Source of the DNA: Trachythela sp. YZ-2020
Taxonomy: Eukaryota; Cnidaria; Anthozoa; Malacalcyonacea; Clavulariidae
DNA length: 64,000 nt
NCBI GenBank assembly: GCA_016169945.1
Contig: JADLSH010000367.1
Span: forward strand, 8,729,501 to 8,793,500
Direction of reading: 5' to 3'
Of the stretch, positions 24,001 through 31,449 are shown piece by piece. The translations under genes were made by a program, and so were the position numbers. How positions within the stretch are numbered: position 1 is the first letter of the stretch; the number at the start of each line of letters is the position of its first letter. The notes beneath the pieces are model-generated. The model saw only the letters and a list, made by a program, of their open reading frames with translations. It was not told where the DNA came from and ran no database searches.

Positions 24001-26960
24001 CCATAAACGACCATGAATTGGCACTTTAAAGTTGGCTCATTTACCAGTTGTTTGAGAGTGTTATTCCATTTTTTCGCTTATACACCGACTAAGCTACTGT
24101 ACCAGTCCATTTGGCTAACTAAATGCATTTATTTTGTAGTCATCATGTAGAGACGGATCAGGAATCTCGCTACAACAATCGTTGCAAGACAGGAATAGTA
24201 TTGCGCATGCGCTAGTAGCTTCCAGCCCAGACTCTGATCCTGGCTATCAACCATGGAAAGCTTTGAATGAATTCGCCATGCAATCAGAAATTGAAAGGAC
24301 ACCATTCGAACAGCTGGTAAGTCAGTTTGGGACATATCAAAATTTGAATCCCACATATATATATTGGTTTATTAGGAGGTGGTATATGGCCATGAAATGC
24401 GCGCCTGTGTTATAATAATAATAATAATAATAATAAGGACTTTATTTAATGAGAGTTACACGTGACAGTTAACACTGAGAAATCTGTGGCACTCAAACAA
24501 TTAAATTACAACTATTATGCCTAAAACTACAATTATGAGTAATACAATGCTATAATACAATAAAATGAGTAAAATTTATGTATTAAAATGACCTATGTGT
24601 TTATAACTCTCCTTGTGAAACTCATTAATAATTCATGATGAAAACACAAAATAAATCATGAGCGTGAATGAGTTTGTATGTCTGATACAGAATCATGCTG
24701 ATTTACATAAACTTTAAGTTCAATTTTCTCACCAAATATCATTCATTTATTTTAAATTGTTGAAGAATACGAATGTTCTCATCAAGACGTTTCACAAGTT
24801 GTTTACAACACTCGCAATCTCGTCTTCGACTCGAGTTTGTATATCCGATACAACACGGTCGCTTGTGTTGTAAACATTACTTATTTCATGCCATGTTCTC
24901 TTGTTCACGGACTTTCTTGGGCAGCCGGTTCCATTCTTTTGTAGTAGTGTCTGAAGAAGCCTTTTTTTCGTACTCAGAAAAGAAATGAGTAATTACAAGT
25001 ATTGTATGTAAATTGAGTACAGGCTGCACAAAATAACCATAGGGGCTAGAAAAGTGTGCAGCCATATGAATTTAGTGACTGCAAAGGTGCGACCACCTTC
25101 AGTTTCACGTTTATATTTGGGGCAAATAAAATTTAAATTACTATATCGTGTCGGTCTGTAGCTAACATCAGAATACAGTTTTAAAACATCATGTAAATAA
25201 TCAGGACAATCATTGTTAATGCGTTTGTAAGCAATTGTTGCTTTTGAGATATTGTTTACGTCTTATGTCACAGAGGATTCGAGCTGAATATTTGTTAATA
25301 TACATATTAATTCAATTTGTACCATCTTGTTAAATAGTTTATTACACTGGAAAATCAGTCTTTTCAAAATCCCTACTATTGAAGTAGTATTCAATTTCCA
25401 TACTATTTGCCATCTATTTTATACTATGGATTTAGTGATGTAAATATGATTTCCATAGTGCGGATTTCACTATTTTTCTAGTATTAAACTAACGGCTCTG
25501 TATGTCCAACGATCATGCAAATAGTCCAGTTGCAAATGAAATACCCGTAACCAGTAATATATATAGAATCGTGTTGCCATGTACATATGCCTGAGAATTG
25601 ATATACAGGAAACCAAACAACGACCCTCTCTATATAGACACCCCCTTCCATTATAAAACATATCCCGGAATCCCTTGGCAAGCGAATATCCACCTTATCA
25701 TCTGACCAATCGTCTTTTAACTCATCCGCGCGTCCCATTGTATGAAAGCACACTTAGCCGCAGTAATTACAACGTCGCGCTACAATACTAAGCCAACAAC
25801 ACCCGCAATACCCCCATCATCAAGCAGGAAAAATGAGCAGAGACAAGTGATATGGTTCAATCCTCCCTACAGCAAGATTGTGAAAACGAACGCTGCACGT
25901 AATTTCCTACCACTGCTTGACAAGCATTTCCCTAAATCATCTCGTCTCCATAAGATACGGAATACCGTGAAAGTGAGCTACTCGTGCATGAATAACATCA
26001 AGAGTGCTAAATCCATGCAACCACACCTGTTGGAAAAAGGAATGTACCATCCGAAGACTGTAACTGCCGTACCAGAGGTGAATGACCACTTAATGAAAGT
26101 GTTTGACGGAAAGCATGCATCGTTTACAAAGCAGAAATTACCGCGACCGACGTTGGGGAGACGAAGGAGTATATTCGAATGACGGCAGGCATGTTTAAGA
26201 AGCGATACGCAAATCACAAGAAATCCTTAAATAACTCCCGGTATTCGACGGAAACAGAACTATCGAAGTAGGCATGGGAGCTTAAGCAAAGTCAAAGAGC
26301 GTTTACTATAAAATGGGCAATTTTCAAACGTGTCCCTGCGTATACTGCGTTAATTGTCTAGATAAAAATTGGTCATCATTGGCCTTCTTCTTGTATTCCT
26401 TCCAATATGGCCGCCTCGGGTCTCATTATCTAGTGGTTAAAACGTTTTGAAACTCATTAGAAGAAATGTGGGGAACTATATCTTTCAAATTACATAGGAA
26501 AATGTATTTGCTTGAGAGTAAAACTAATGAAAACAGCTAAACTAATTAAATCATGTCTACTAAAGAATACTGATGCATGAGACGTTTTCAGTGAAGCCGT
26601 TCAATAAAATCGCAGTAGGCCTACGTGTTTTATTAGGTCTAATACTACTCACGCTGCGCGCTCCTGGTTTTAAACCTAATAAAACACTCCTGCTCGTTTA
26701 TTAAACAATACATGGCTACTGTACTGTTTTAGACTATTTTATATAGGTTGTCCTCTTGCCTCGTTTCAGACAAGAAATTCTTTTGAAATATTAACATTGT
26801 AAAAAGGCCAGTTTTACCACTTATAATATGCACATGCATCATGAGAATATTAAATTGGCTGGCCTTTATGAATGTGGTTTATAACATTGTTCCTTTGTTT
26901 CAGGTCAGTTTTTCTGAACAGAATCCAAATGTGACGTCATTGCTAAGCACCACAACCTAA
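10322..26960 (+). CDS. isl: Islet-type LIM-homeodomain transcription factor, six coding exons, complete
   Basis: LIM-homeodomain transcription factor of the Islet family, which acts in the nucleus; in bilaterians and cnidarians Islet is linked to neuronal cell identity. Coding exons: 10322-10343, 10549-10741, 11578-11822, 21660-21943, 24140-24316, 26904-26960. Their lengths sum to 978 nt (325 residues plus stop) and every junction phase agrees. Domains: LIM1 about residues 16-69 (CVGC...HATC...CSEC...C..D), LIM2 about 78-134 (CAKC...HMEC...CVAC...C..D), homeodomain about 171-230 with the helix-3 core VWFQNKR, and near 275-307 a short region with [14 protein letters not shown] that matches the Islet LIM-domain-binding segment that engages LMO4/Lhx3-type LIM domains. 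The tail VSFSEQNP resembles the conserved Islet VNFSEGGP stretch. The linker between LIM2 and homeodomain is shorter than in vertebrate ISL1. The first exon is the least certain. An AATAAA lies at 27051-27056, about 90 bases past the stop. Confidence 0.95.
10549..10741 (+). CDS. isl: islet exon 2, LIM1 domain
   Basis: Acceptor TTTCAG at 10543-10548 and donor GTAAAT at 10742. Encodes the basic lead QSRR and the whole first LIM zinc-binding domain with all eight metal ligands (CVGC, H..C, C..C, C..D). The segment [12 protein letters not shown] is nearly identical to other Islet proteins, which separates this from Lhx1/5, Lhx3 or apterous classes. Ends in phase 2 inside an Arg codon that is completed by the G at 11578. 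Confidence 0.95.
11578..11822 (+). CDS. isl: islet exon 3, LIM2 domain
   Basis: Acceptor TTTCTAG ends at 11577; donor GTAAGC at 11823. Encodes LIM2 from CAKCNQGF to FCKADH with complete zinc ligands, then a short linker ([12 protein letters not shown]) in place of the longer vertebrate linker. Ends phase 1; the split codon with exon 4 gives Gly. The downstream intron is 9.8 kb, the longest in the gene. Confidence 0.95.
13872..13899. repeat. (TA)n microsatellite
   Basis: About 28 bases of alternating TA in islet intron 3. Confidence 0.95.
14939..14983. repeat. (AT)n microsatellite left of the hammerhead sequence
   Basis: About 45 bases of uninterrupted AT dinucleotides, ending just before the ribozyme-like sequence on the same intron segment. 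Confidence 0.95.
14988..15037 (-). ncRNA. Hammerhead self-cleaving ribozyme, type I-like, minus strand
   Basis: Read on the minus strand, the full conserved core is present. CTGACGAG (15029-15022) is followed by stem II of CCG/CGG type (15010-15022 is a perfect GCCGTT-C-AACGGC inverted repeat), then CGAAAC (15010-15005). Stem III is ACA/TGT closing a TGCA loop (15006-14997), and the cleavage triplet GTC ends at 14996. Stem I pairs TGCAG (14995-14991) with CTGCA (15034-15030), and outer T-A pairs continue it. A very short stem III is typical of hammerheads in metazoan Penelope-like elements and retrozymes. It sits antisense in islet intron 3 between two TA microsatellites. Activity is inferred from the structure only. 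Confidence 0.85.
15058..15086. repeat. (TA)n microsatellite right of the hammerhead sequence
   Basis: About 29 bases of TA dinucleotides. With the tract at 14939-14983 it brackets only about 74 bases of unique sequence. Confidence 0.95.
16225..16561. mobile_element. TTAA-flanked long-inverted-repeat miniature element
   Basis: Ends TTAAAGTGACACTAACCCC and GGGGTTAGTGGCACTTAA. The two arms pair for about 150 bases each, through a central segment near 16385-16400. TTAA at both borders suggests a piggyBac-type target. Diverged relatives lie at about 43165-43745 and 53040-53212. There is no coding capacity. Confidence 0.75.
17774..18755. repeat. Minisatellite of 10-bp units, about 1 kb
   Basis: Close to 100 tandem copies of a decamer whose main forms are TCAACTCTCA, TGCACTCTCA and CCAACTCTCA, mixed in a roughly 30-bp higher-order pattern. 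Because 10 is not a multiple of 3 and the unit has no stop, all three forward frames stay open for 780-1000 bases with repeats like [10 protein letters not shown]. These frames are not genes. Decayed units continue to about 18910. It lies in islet intron 3. Confidence 0.97.
19786..19915 (+). mobile_element. Degenerate SINE body fragment
   Basis: Contains a diverged form of the TTTTCTCCGGG-ACTCC-GTTTTCCTCC body motif seen in the SINE at 5073. The tRNA-like head is not recognisable. Confidence 0.35.
21660..21943 (+). CDS. isl: islet exon 4, homeodomain
   Basis: Acceptor CACATATAG ends at 21659; donor GTAAGA at 21944. Encodes the linker [12 protein letters not shown] and then the full homeodomain beginning [17 protein letters not shown] and ending [11 protein letters not shown]. 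The DNA-contacting helix has Gln50 and Asn51 as expected for Islet. The exon ends phase 0 after SVSSPEDQ. Confidence 0.96.
22003..22062 (-). repeat. tRNA-like (SINE head) sequence, left member of inverted pair
   Basis: The minus strand reads CTGGTAGCTCAGTTGGCAGA (box A) followed by an anticodon-arm-like TTGGACCACCAATCCAA. The 3' half including box B is poor, so it is not a functional tRNA gene. Confidence 0.6.
22397..22513. repeat. Near-perfect 117-bp hairpin
   Basis: Arms of about 52 bases beginning TCATTTATAGACCC and ending GGGTCTATAAATGA, with a short central spacer after GTGATGA. It lies midway between two oppositely oriented tRNA-like sequences. Confidence 0.85.
22542..22613 (+). repeat. 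tRNA-Ala-like (AGC) sequence, right member of inverted pair
   Basis: Contains box A TAGTTCAGTTGG, an anticodon loop CTAGCAA (anticodon AGC, Ala) and box B GGATTCGATTCCC. The ends do not pair well as an acceptor stem (start GACTTCG, end GTGCAG), so a SINE head or tRNA pseudogene is more likely than a working tRNA gene. The 30 bases upstream (GAACCGACTTGAC) match those beside the left member in inverted orientation. Confidence 0.6.
22630..23194 (-). pseudogene. LINE fragment: reverse-transcriptase ORF C-terminus and 3' tail
   Basis: Read on the minus strand from about 23178 to a stop at 22956-22954 there is an open frame with [20 protein letters not shown], then [15 protein letters not shown] and LTKFKSSL. 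This pattern (LPKxxTxxGK...YxAxxxxNxL...SLxxFKSxL) is the usual C-terminal end of CR1/L2/jockey-type non-LTR reverse-transcriptase proteins. The rest of the ORF is missing. A foldback element at 23195 has inserted at its upstream edge. Confidence 0.65.
23195..23332. mobile_element. Foldback miniature element with 9-bp target duplication
   Basis: The ends TAGCCTGCGAGGCAGTCGC and its near-complement at 23314-23332 form arms of about 50 bases. ATGAAGATC flanks it on both sides (23186-23194 and 23333-23341). Long inverted repeats with 9-bp duplications fit Mutator-like elements. It has no coding capacity. Confidence 0.8.
24140..24316 (+). CDS. isl: islet exon 5, LIM-binding segment
   Basis: Acceptor TTTTGTAG ends at 24139; donor GTAAGT at 24317. 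It is 59 codons, phase 0 at both ends. The first half ([20 protein letters not shown]) is not conserved. The second half, [18 protein letters not shown] and [10 protein letters not shown], aligns with the vertebrate ISL1 region that binds LIM domains in trans. Because it is phase 0/0 it could be skipped without a frame shift. Confidence 0.92.
24411..24436. repeat. (ATA)n microsatellite
   Basis: Eight or so AAT/ATA units just downstream of islet exon 5, followed by aaggactttatttaatg. This may be the tail of a minus-strand LINE or SINE, but no coding part is recognisable in 24440-25740. Confidence 0.8.
25742..26360 (+). pseudogene. Decayed GIY-YIG (Penelope-like) retroelement C-terminus
   Basis: An open frame to 26182 contains [34 protein letters not shown] and [15 protein letters not shown], the stretch following the reverse transcriptase in GIY-YIG retroelements. 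Just downstream, in a broken frame, come [20 protein letters not shown] and ETELSK, the latter run into a premature stop before AWEL; these resemble the end of the GIY-YIG endonuclease. The cysteine segment between them has been replaced and the reverse transcriptase is absent. The copy lies in sense orientation in islet intron 5. The family call rests on remembered motifs. Confidence 0.6.
26904..26960 (+). CDS. isl: islet terminal coding exon, 18 residues plus stop
   Basis: Acceptor TTTGTTTCAG ends at 26903 and opens in phase 0 with [18 protein letters not shown] and [11 protein letters not shown] corresponds to the conserved VNFSEGGP that follows the LIM-binding segment in vertebrate ISL1, so the exon is assigned by homology as well as splice phase. 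The rest of the vertebrate C-terminus has no counterpart. Confidence 0.85.
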   Translation, partial: VSFSEQNPNVTSLLSTTT

Positions 26961-27050
26961 CGATATATGAGCAAGGAATTGATGCTGGAAGAATTGATAA
27001 TTTTTGAAATTGGAATTACGTCATCGTTCAAATTGTTTCGTGAGCTTCAA

Positions 27051-27056
27051 AATAAA
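27051..27056 (+). terminator. polyadenylation signal AATAAA for islet
   Basis: Canonical hexamer 91 bases after the islet stop codon, before a TA-rich stretch. It is the first such hexamer after the stop in the sense strand. Confidence 0.55.
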
Positions 27057-28161
27057 CCACAAATATATATATTAGTTGTTAAATGAAATGTTAATAATAT
27101 AAATGCACAATATTAAATAGAAACATGTAATGTATTTATTATATATATCAACCGTTAAACTAAATAGATGTTTCTTTTCTTCACTTTTTAACAAGAGATT
27201 CAAATTTTTTGAAAATTTCTCAAATTCTAGTTTTAGAATCTTTGCCCCTGGGTGTGACTGGAGAAAGGAACATGACTTGCGCATGCGTCCAAATTGACAC
27301 CTGACGCCTAGCAACTGACCACAACAATTAATTATACGGGGTGTATAAAAAAAGGGTGATCCAACTTTAGCATGTTATCGTACGTTTATTATTTAATTTA
27401 AATATTTACTTTTTTAATACCAATAAAGATCAATATTTTTGCTGTCAAATGATACCTTTTTTCGTATCATTGCGATCAAAAATGGCTAAATACGATACGA
27501 TTGAAAATTGCCGGTCGAAAACGCATTTTTCCACCATTGGGATCGAGTTGAGTGCAAAGCTATAATTGTCTGCCTATTGAAAATATTCTCATTTCGGATT
27601 TAAATTTAAGAATTTTAATCAAATGGCATAACCATGGTGTATTTATCAAGTCTTGGCAAATTTAATGAAGGTTCAAATCGCGATTTAACAATGAGATTTA
27701 TTAGTATTTGAAACATCTTTCAAAACAGGAAGTTTGTGAGACTGAGCTGGCAATGCAACCTGTTTGCCGGGGTCTCACCTTCGCACCCCTCCCTGCCGCG
27801 GAGAGACCCTGGTACTGTCTGGTCACGTGAGTCAAAGTCGTCTGCTATACTCAGTAGGGGTAGGCGATCCAGTCTGTTGACATCGCGTTGATAAACAAAA
27901 CAATTATCCCATATATGGTAATGAAACTGTTCGTCTAATTATAGAATTTCTCTTATTGTTCTAAAATTGAATTTACTGACGATTTTCCTGATAAGTCTGA
28001 CCACAGGCGGCCCAATTTCAGGGTGAATGATCAGGAGTTGCGGGTTTTTAATGGCTTTTTATAAACAAATTTTATACTCCACAAAAACTATTCTAAAAAC
28101 ATTCTTAAATTAGTCAAATAACTACACTTTAACAATAAAATATAGTTGACATGATAGTATA

Positions 28162-28467
28162 ATGCCTTTGCATTCTTTTAATTACGCCATGGGCTCATTT
28201 AGAGCGGTTTATGCAACCTTTTCTGTGGCCTATATGTTATGTCAACTTGTGTGTTGCTCGTCATATGTATATAAAGATAAAGGCTATAATTACTCGCGGC
28301 CCGACCGCATCGCCTTCAAAGTAAAATATCTCCGCTCAAACTTGTCGTACGGCAAAAAAAATTCGATCAGATCTTTTCCTGGGAAACAGGTTGCTGGCAA
28401 TGCTGAACGTTTCACAAATAGGCAAATATCATTTCGGCAAACGGTCGATAATTCGAAGGACGTTTAA
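28162..28467 (+). CDS. Small open frame with signal-peptide-like start, function unknown
   Basis: 101 codons from ATG at 28162; a second ATG at 28189 starts directly before a hydrophobic stretch AVYATFSVAYMLCQLVCCS that resembles a signal peptide. The rest is basic and hydrophilic (KDKGYNYSRPDR, RSFPGKQVAGNAERF) with no cysteines, and I recognise no family. It sits inside the 27337-30440 inverted-repeat element, with no convincing promoter or polyadenylation signal. It could be a captured secreted-peptide exon or chance. Confidence 0.25.
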   Translation: MPLHSFNYAMGSFRAVYATFSVAYMLCQLVCCSSYVYKDKGYNYSRPDRIAFKVKYLRSNLSYGKKNSIRSFPGKQVAGNAERFTNRQISFRQTVDNSKDV

Positions 28468-29080
28468 TTCCCAATTTCCACCACTCTTCTCATCAGATCG
28501 TATTGGGCCATTATTTATCGTAGCGATACGACTGAAAGGTGTCAATTGATGTAAGTAAGGCCAGTCGCCGTAATTGGGGAAACCTGAGGCGAGTTAAACC
28601 TGAGGCGCTACATTGTTTATATATTTGGTAGTTGCCGAATTCTATTAAATTAAATTTGACAGCTAAAAGCCTGATCTCTATTTGTGTGAAAAAGGTTAAT
28701 CCATAAACTAAATATTATGCGCGCGATAGCATGCCAAAATTGGATTACCTATTTTTTAATAGACCTATCGCTGTATTACATAAATTAACAACTATAAACT
28801 TTTGAACTTAAAGTTAAGTACAACAAGGAGAGCTGTAAGATGGTAATTTTGCTTTGTACATATTTTACGAAGACTGGTTCTAAATAAGGATATCGAGAGA
28901 TATAGGGATATCGAGAGATAAGGTGAGATGGAAGTCTGTTTCTCCACCGCAGATTTGCCGACCTTAGGCTAACAAAAAACGAATTCCTAAAGTAGTCCTG
29001 CTTATGATTTATGAGAAAGTTGAAATTACCATGTGACTAAAATATTCGTTTGAGATATATCTTCCAGTCTTGTCCAGTCA

Positions 29081-29376
29081 ATACACGAATCGCGAAATTC
29101 GGCGCGCATCCAAATGACGAGTTCTGAGTCGTGCAAAAATCACAGTTAAAGAAAAACATGTAGCTGTGACTGGATGATTTAAAATATGCGTATTAAAGTA
29201 TTCAAATGTTCAGTCATGCATTCGTGTTTTTATTGTTGTGATATGTAATCACGAATGCATGACTGAACATTTGAATACCTTAATACGCATATTTTAAATC
29301 ATCCAGTCACAGTTACATGTTTTTCTTTAACTGTGATTTTTGCCCGATTTTTGCCCGAATTTCGCGATTCGTGTAT
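29081..29376. mobile_element. Foldback element, 296 bp
   Basis: Arms begin ATACACGAATCGCGAAATTC and end in its complement at 29357-29376. Most of each arm of about 130 bases pairs, including ATTTAAAATATGCGTATT and ATTCAAATGTTCAGTCATGC, around a short loop. A diverged relative lies at 36512-36940. Confidence 0.8.
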
Positions 29377-30449
29377 ATAGCAACATGCTTTCAAATTCGT
29401 ACCAGGCTCTTAATATATCAACACGGAAGCAGTCTAGTTTCCAAGGAATAACTAAACGATGGTTAAATCATGGCACAATGAAGTCCATTGATCCATCGTG
29501 TATCTGAAACATAGCATTCCTATACCTGGAGGGTGGATTGGATCTATGAAGAGTCAAATAAGAGTTGGACCTTCCTCAGCGGAAGAACTTCCATTAATCT
29601 GGCAGGTGAGAAAACAGGTACTGCATACTTTTTCAACATCATCATCAATAGAACTTTGGACTAATTTAAATGACTTAAATGTATTTGATCTATTAAGTTC
29701 TGCAGGTGATTTTTAATAAATGATATGAAATGCGTCATCATCTTCCTCTAGCATACGGTGAACAACACGAACAAGTTATACCTGCCTAAAAATTTAGGAA
29801 CAATATTGTGAAGTATTTCTTCTTATAGTGACTGTATGAACTTATTAAAATTCTATTTTCGTAGATTTTTACAATTTAATTTATTGTATTGAATCTTTTG
29901 TAGTATTTGTGCTCTGTCCTTCTTCACTATTTAATGCTAATTTTATCGATATATTTTTTACACAGCAACAACAGCCAGGCTTTAGGCTCTCCAGTGATAG
30001 CTTTTTTGTATCATTATGAAGGAAGAAATCGCATTTTTCCACCGTTGGGAATTGGGTGCAAAGCTATTGAAAATGATCCATTTGGATCTAAATTCATGAA
30101 TATTAATTTTAAAATCCCTAACATATGGAATAGAATTAAATTATATATTTCATAGCTTATTGTTTGGCAAGACACATTAGTGATTAACTGCTTTTTCGTT
30201 TGTTATGTACTGCTTTAATTATGCACAGAGGTGGAAAAAGGCATTTTCGACCGGAAATTTTTAACCATTGGTCATTTAGTCCTTTTTGCTTGGAATGATA
30301 CAAAAGTGGTGTCAATCAAAAGCTAAAACCCTAACCTTTACTAATAAGTAATATAAAAAAAGAAAATTTTTGCACGAATTATTGAACGCACGCAAATTAA
30401 AAGCACGCTAAAATTGGATTACCTTTTTTTATACACCCTGTATGATATA

Positions 30450-30639
30450 CAGGGTGTATCAAAAAACTGAGACCTTTAGAAATTATCCTATTGACTTTTA
30501 ATTAACTTCTCCGTGCATAAAATTCGATTCAATTGTGTTTACGCACCCATGGGTTCAGTATACTGTAGTATACTCAGGCATTCAAATTATAACAATAAGG
30601 TGAATTTCTAAAGGTCTCAGTTTTTTTTATACAACCATG
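30450..30639. mobile_element. CAGGGTG-type miniature element, 190 bp, at TA
   Basis: Left end CAGGGTGTATCAAAAAACTG then AGACCTTTAGAAATT; the right end is the complement, with a decayed tip (ACAACCATG in place of ACACCCTG). Flanked by TA on both sides. The inner sequence matches the outer element at 40223-40797. Confidence 0.75.
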
Positions 30640-30682
30640 TATACCGGGCGGCGGTATATATCACTAAAACAAGTTTCCTTGA

Positions 30683-31199
30683 ATTCATGCAATACAGGGT
30701 GAGTCAGAAAAAAGTGATGCCTTTGAAATTAAATACAATAGGGTACAATAGATTCTTTGAAAGAAAATGCAAATATGAAGTTCAATTTCAAAAGGTTCAC
30801 TATTGTATTAAATTTCAAAGGCATCACTTTTTTCTGACTCACCCTGTATTGACCGAGAAAGCTGCGTTTAAACTTGACTACTTGAGTAAACATTTTTGGA
30901 AGTGTCGAGAATTAGCTAAAAATGGCCTATCTATTAAATAATTTTATAACCATTACGTGAACGTAAGTATTCGTTTCAATGAAGTGAAGTTGAAGTTAGA
31001 AGGCCAAATGTTAGATTGAAAGAGCATATCAGGCTATTCCAGAAACATTTCTAACTTCAACCGTTACTTCATTGAAATAATACTTACGATAAAATGGTAA
31101 CTGTTATCAAATTAGTTTATTAATAGGCAGTTTTTAGCTAATTCTCGACAGTTCCAAAAACGTTTACTCAGCTATCTCAGTCAATGTTGCATGAAAATG
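30683..31199. mobile_element. Foldback element interrupted by a younger miniature element
   Basis: Left arm (30683-30992, less the insertion) and right arm (about 31060-31199) pair through TGTCGAGAATTAGCTAAAAA, CTTCAATGAAAT-like and CATGCAA-TTGAC segments. The element at 30695-30846 interrupts the left arm exactly at a TA. Confidence 0.7.
30695..30846. mobile_element. CAGGGTGAGTC-type miniature element, 152 bp, TA target duplication
   Basis: Near-perfect inverted repeats CAGGGTGAGTCAGAAAAAAG and the complement at the other end; arms of about 60 bases. TA flanks at 30693-30694 and 30847-30848. TA duplication is typical of Tc1/mariner-superfamily elements. Confidence 0.85.
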
Positions 31200-31449
31200 C
31201 ATATGGCGAAGTTGATATGACTCCACAAAAATATCTTTCTACTTCGGGTTATCAGCTATTTTCATATAGATATATTTGAATATGAAGTTGTTTCAATGCA
31301 AAATCGATGTTACATTTTTGCAGGTTGTTTGCATTTAACATTGGCGAATTACGTCTTGATATTTATACATTATTAATATCAATGATGCAATAGATTTTAA
31401 GCGCACACGCAAGGTGAAATTTCAAAACACAATCACGCCAACAGCGAAG

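Larger units (their letters stand above)
27337..30440. mobile_element. 3.1-kb element or composite with long inverted repeats and CAGGGTG-type ends
   Basis: The left end CGGGGTGTATAAAAAAAGG and right end CCTTTTTTTATACACCCTG are inverted repeats next to TA dinucleotides. Similarity in inverted orientation continues for about 200 bases (CGACCGGAAAT-like, ATTTTTCCACC). A third copy of the end motif, AAAATTGGATTACCT, lies at about 28736-28760, so this may be two adjacent or nested elements. Bits of the same sequence repeat near 30000. No transposase was seen. Confidence 0.6.
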
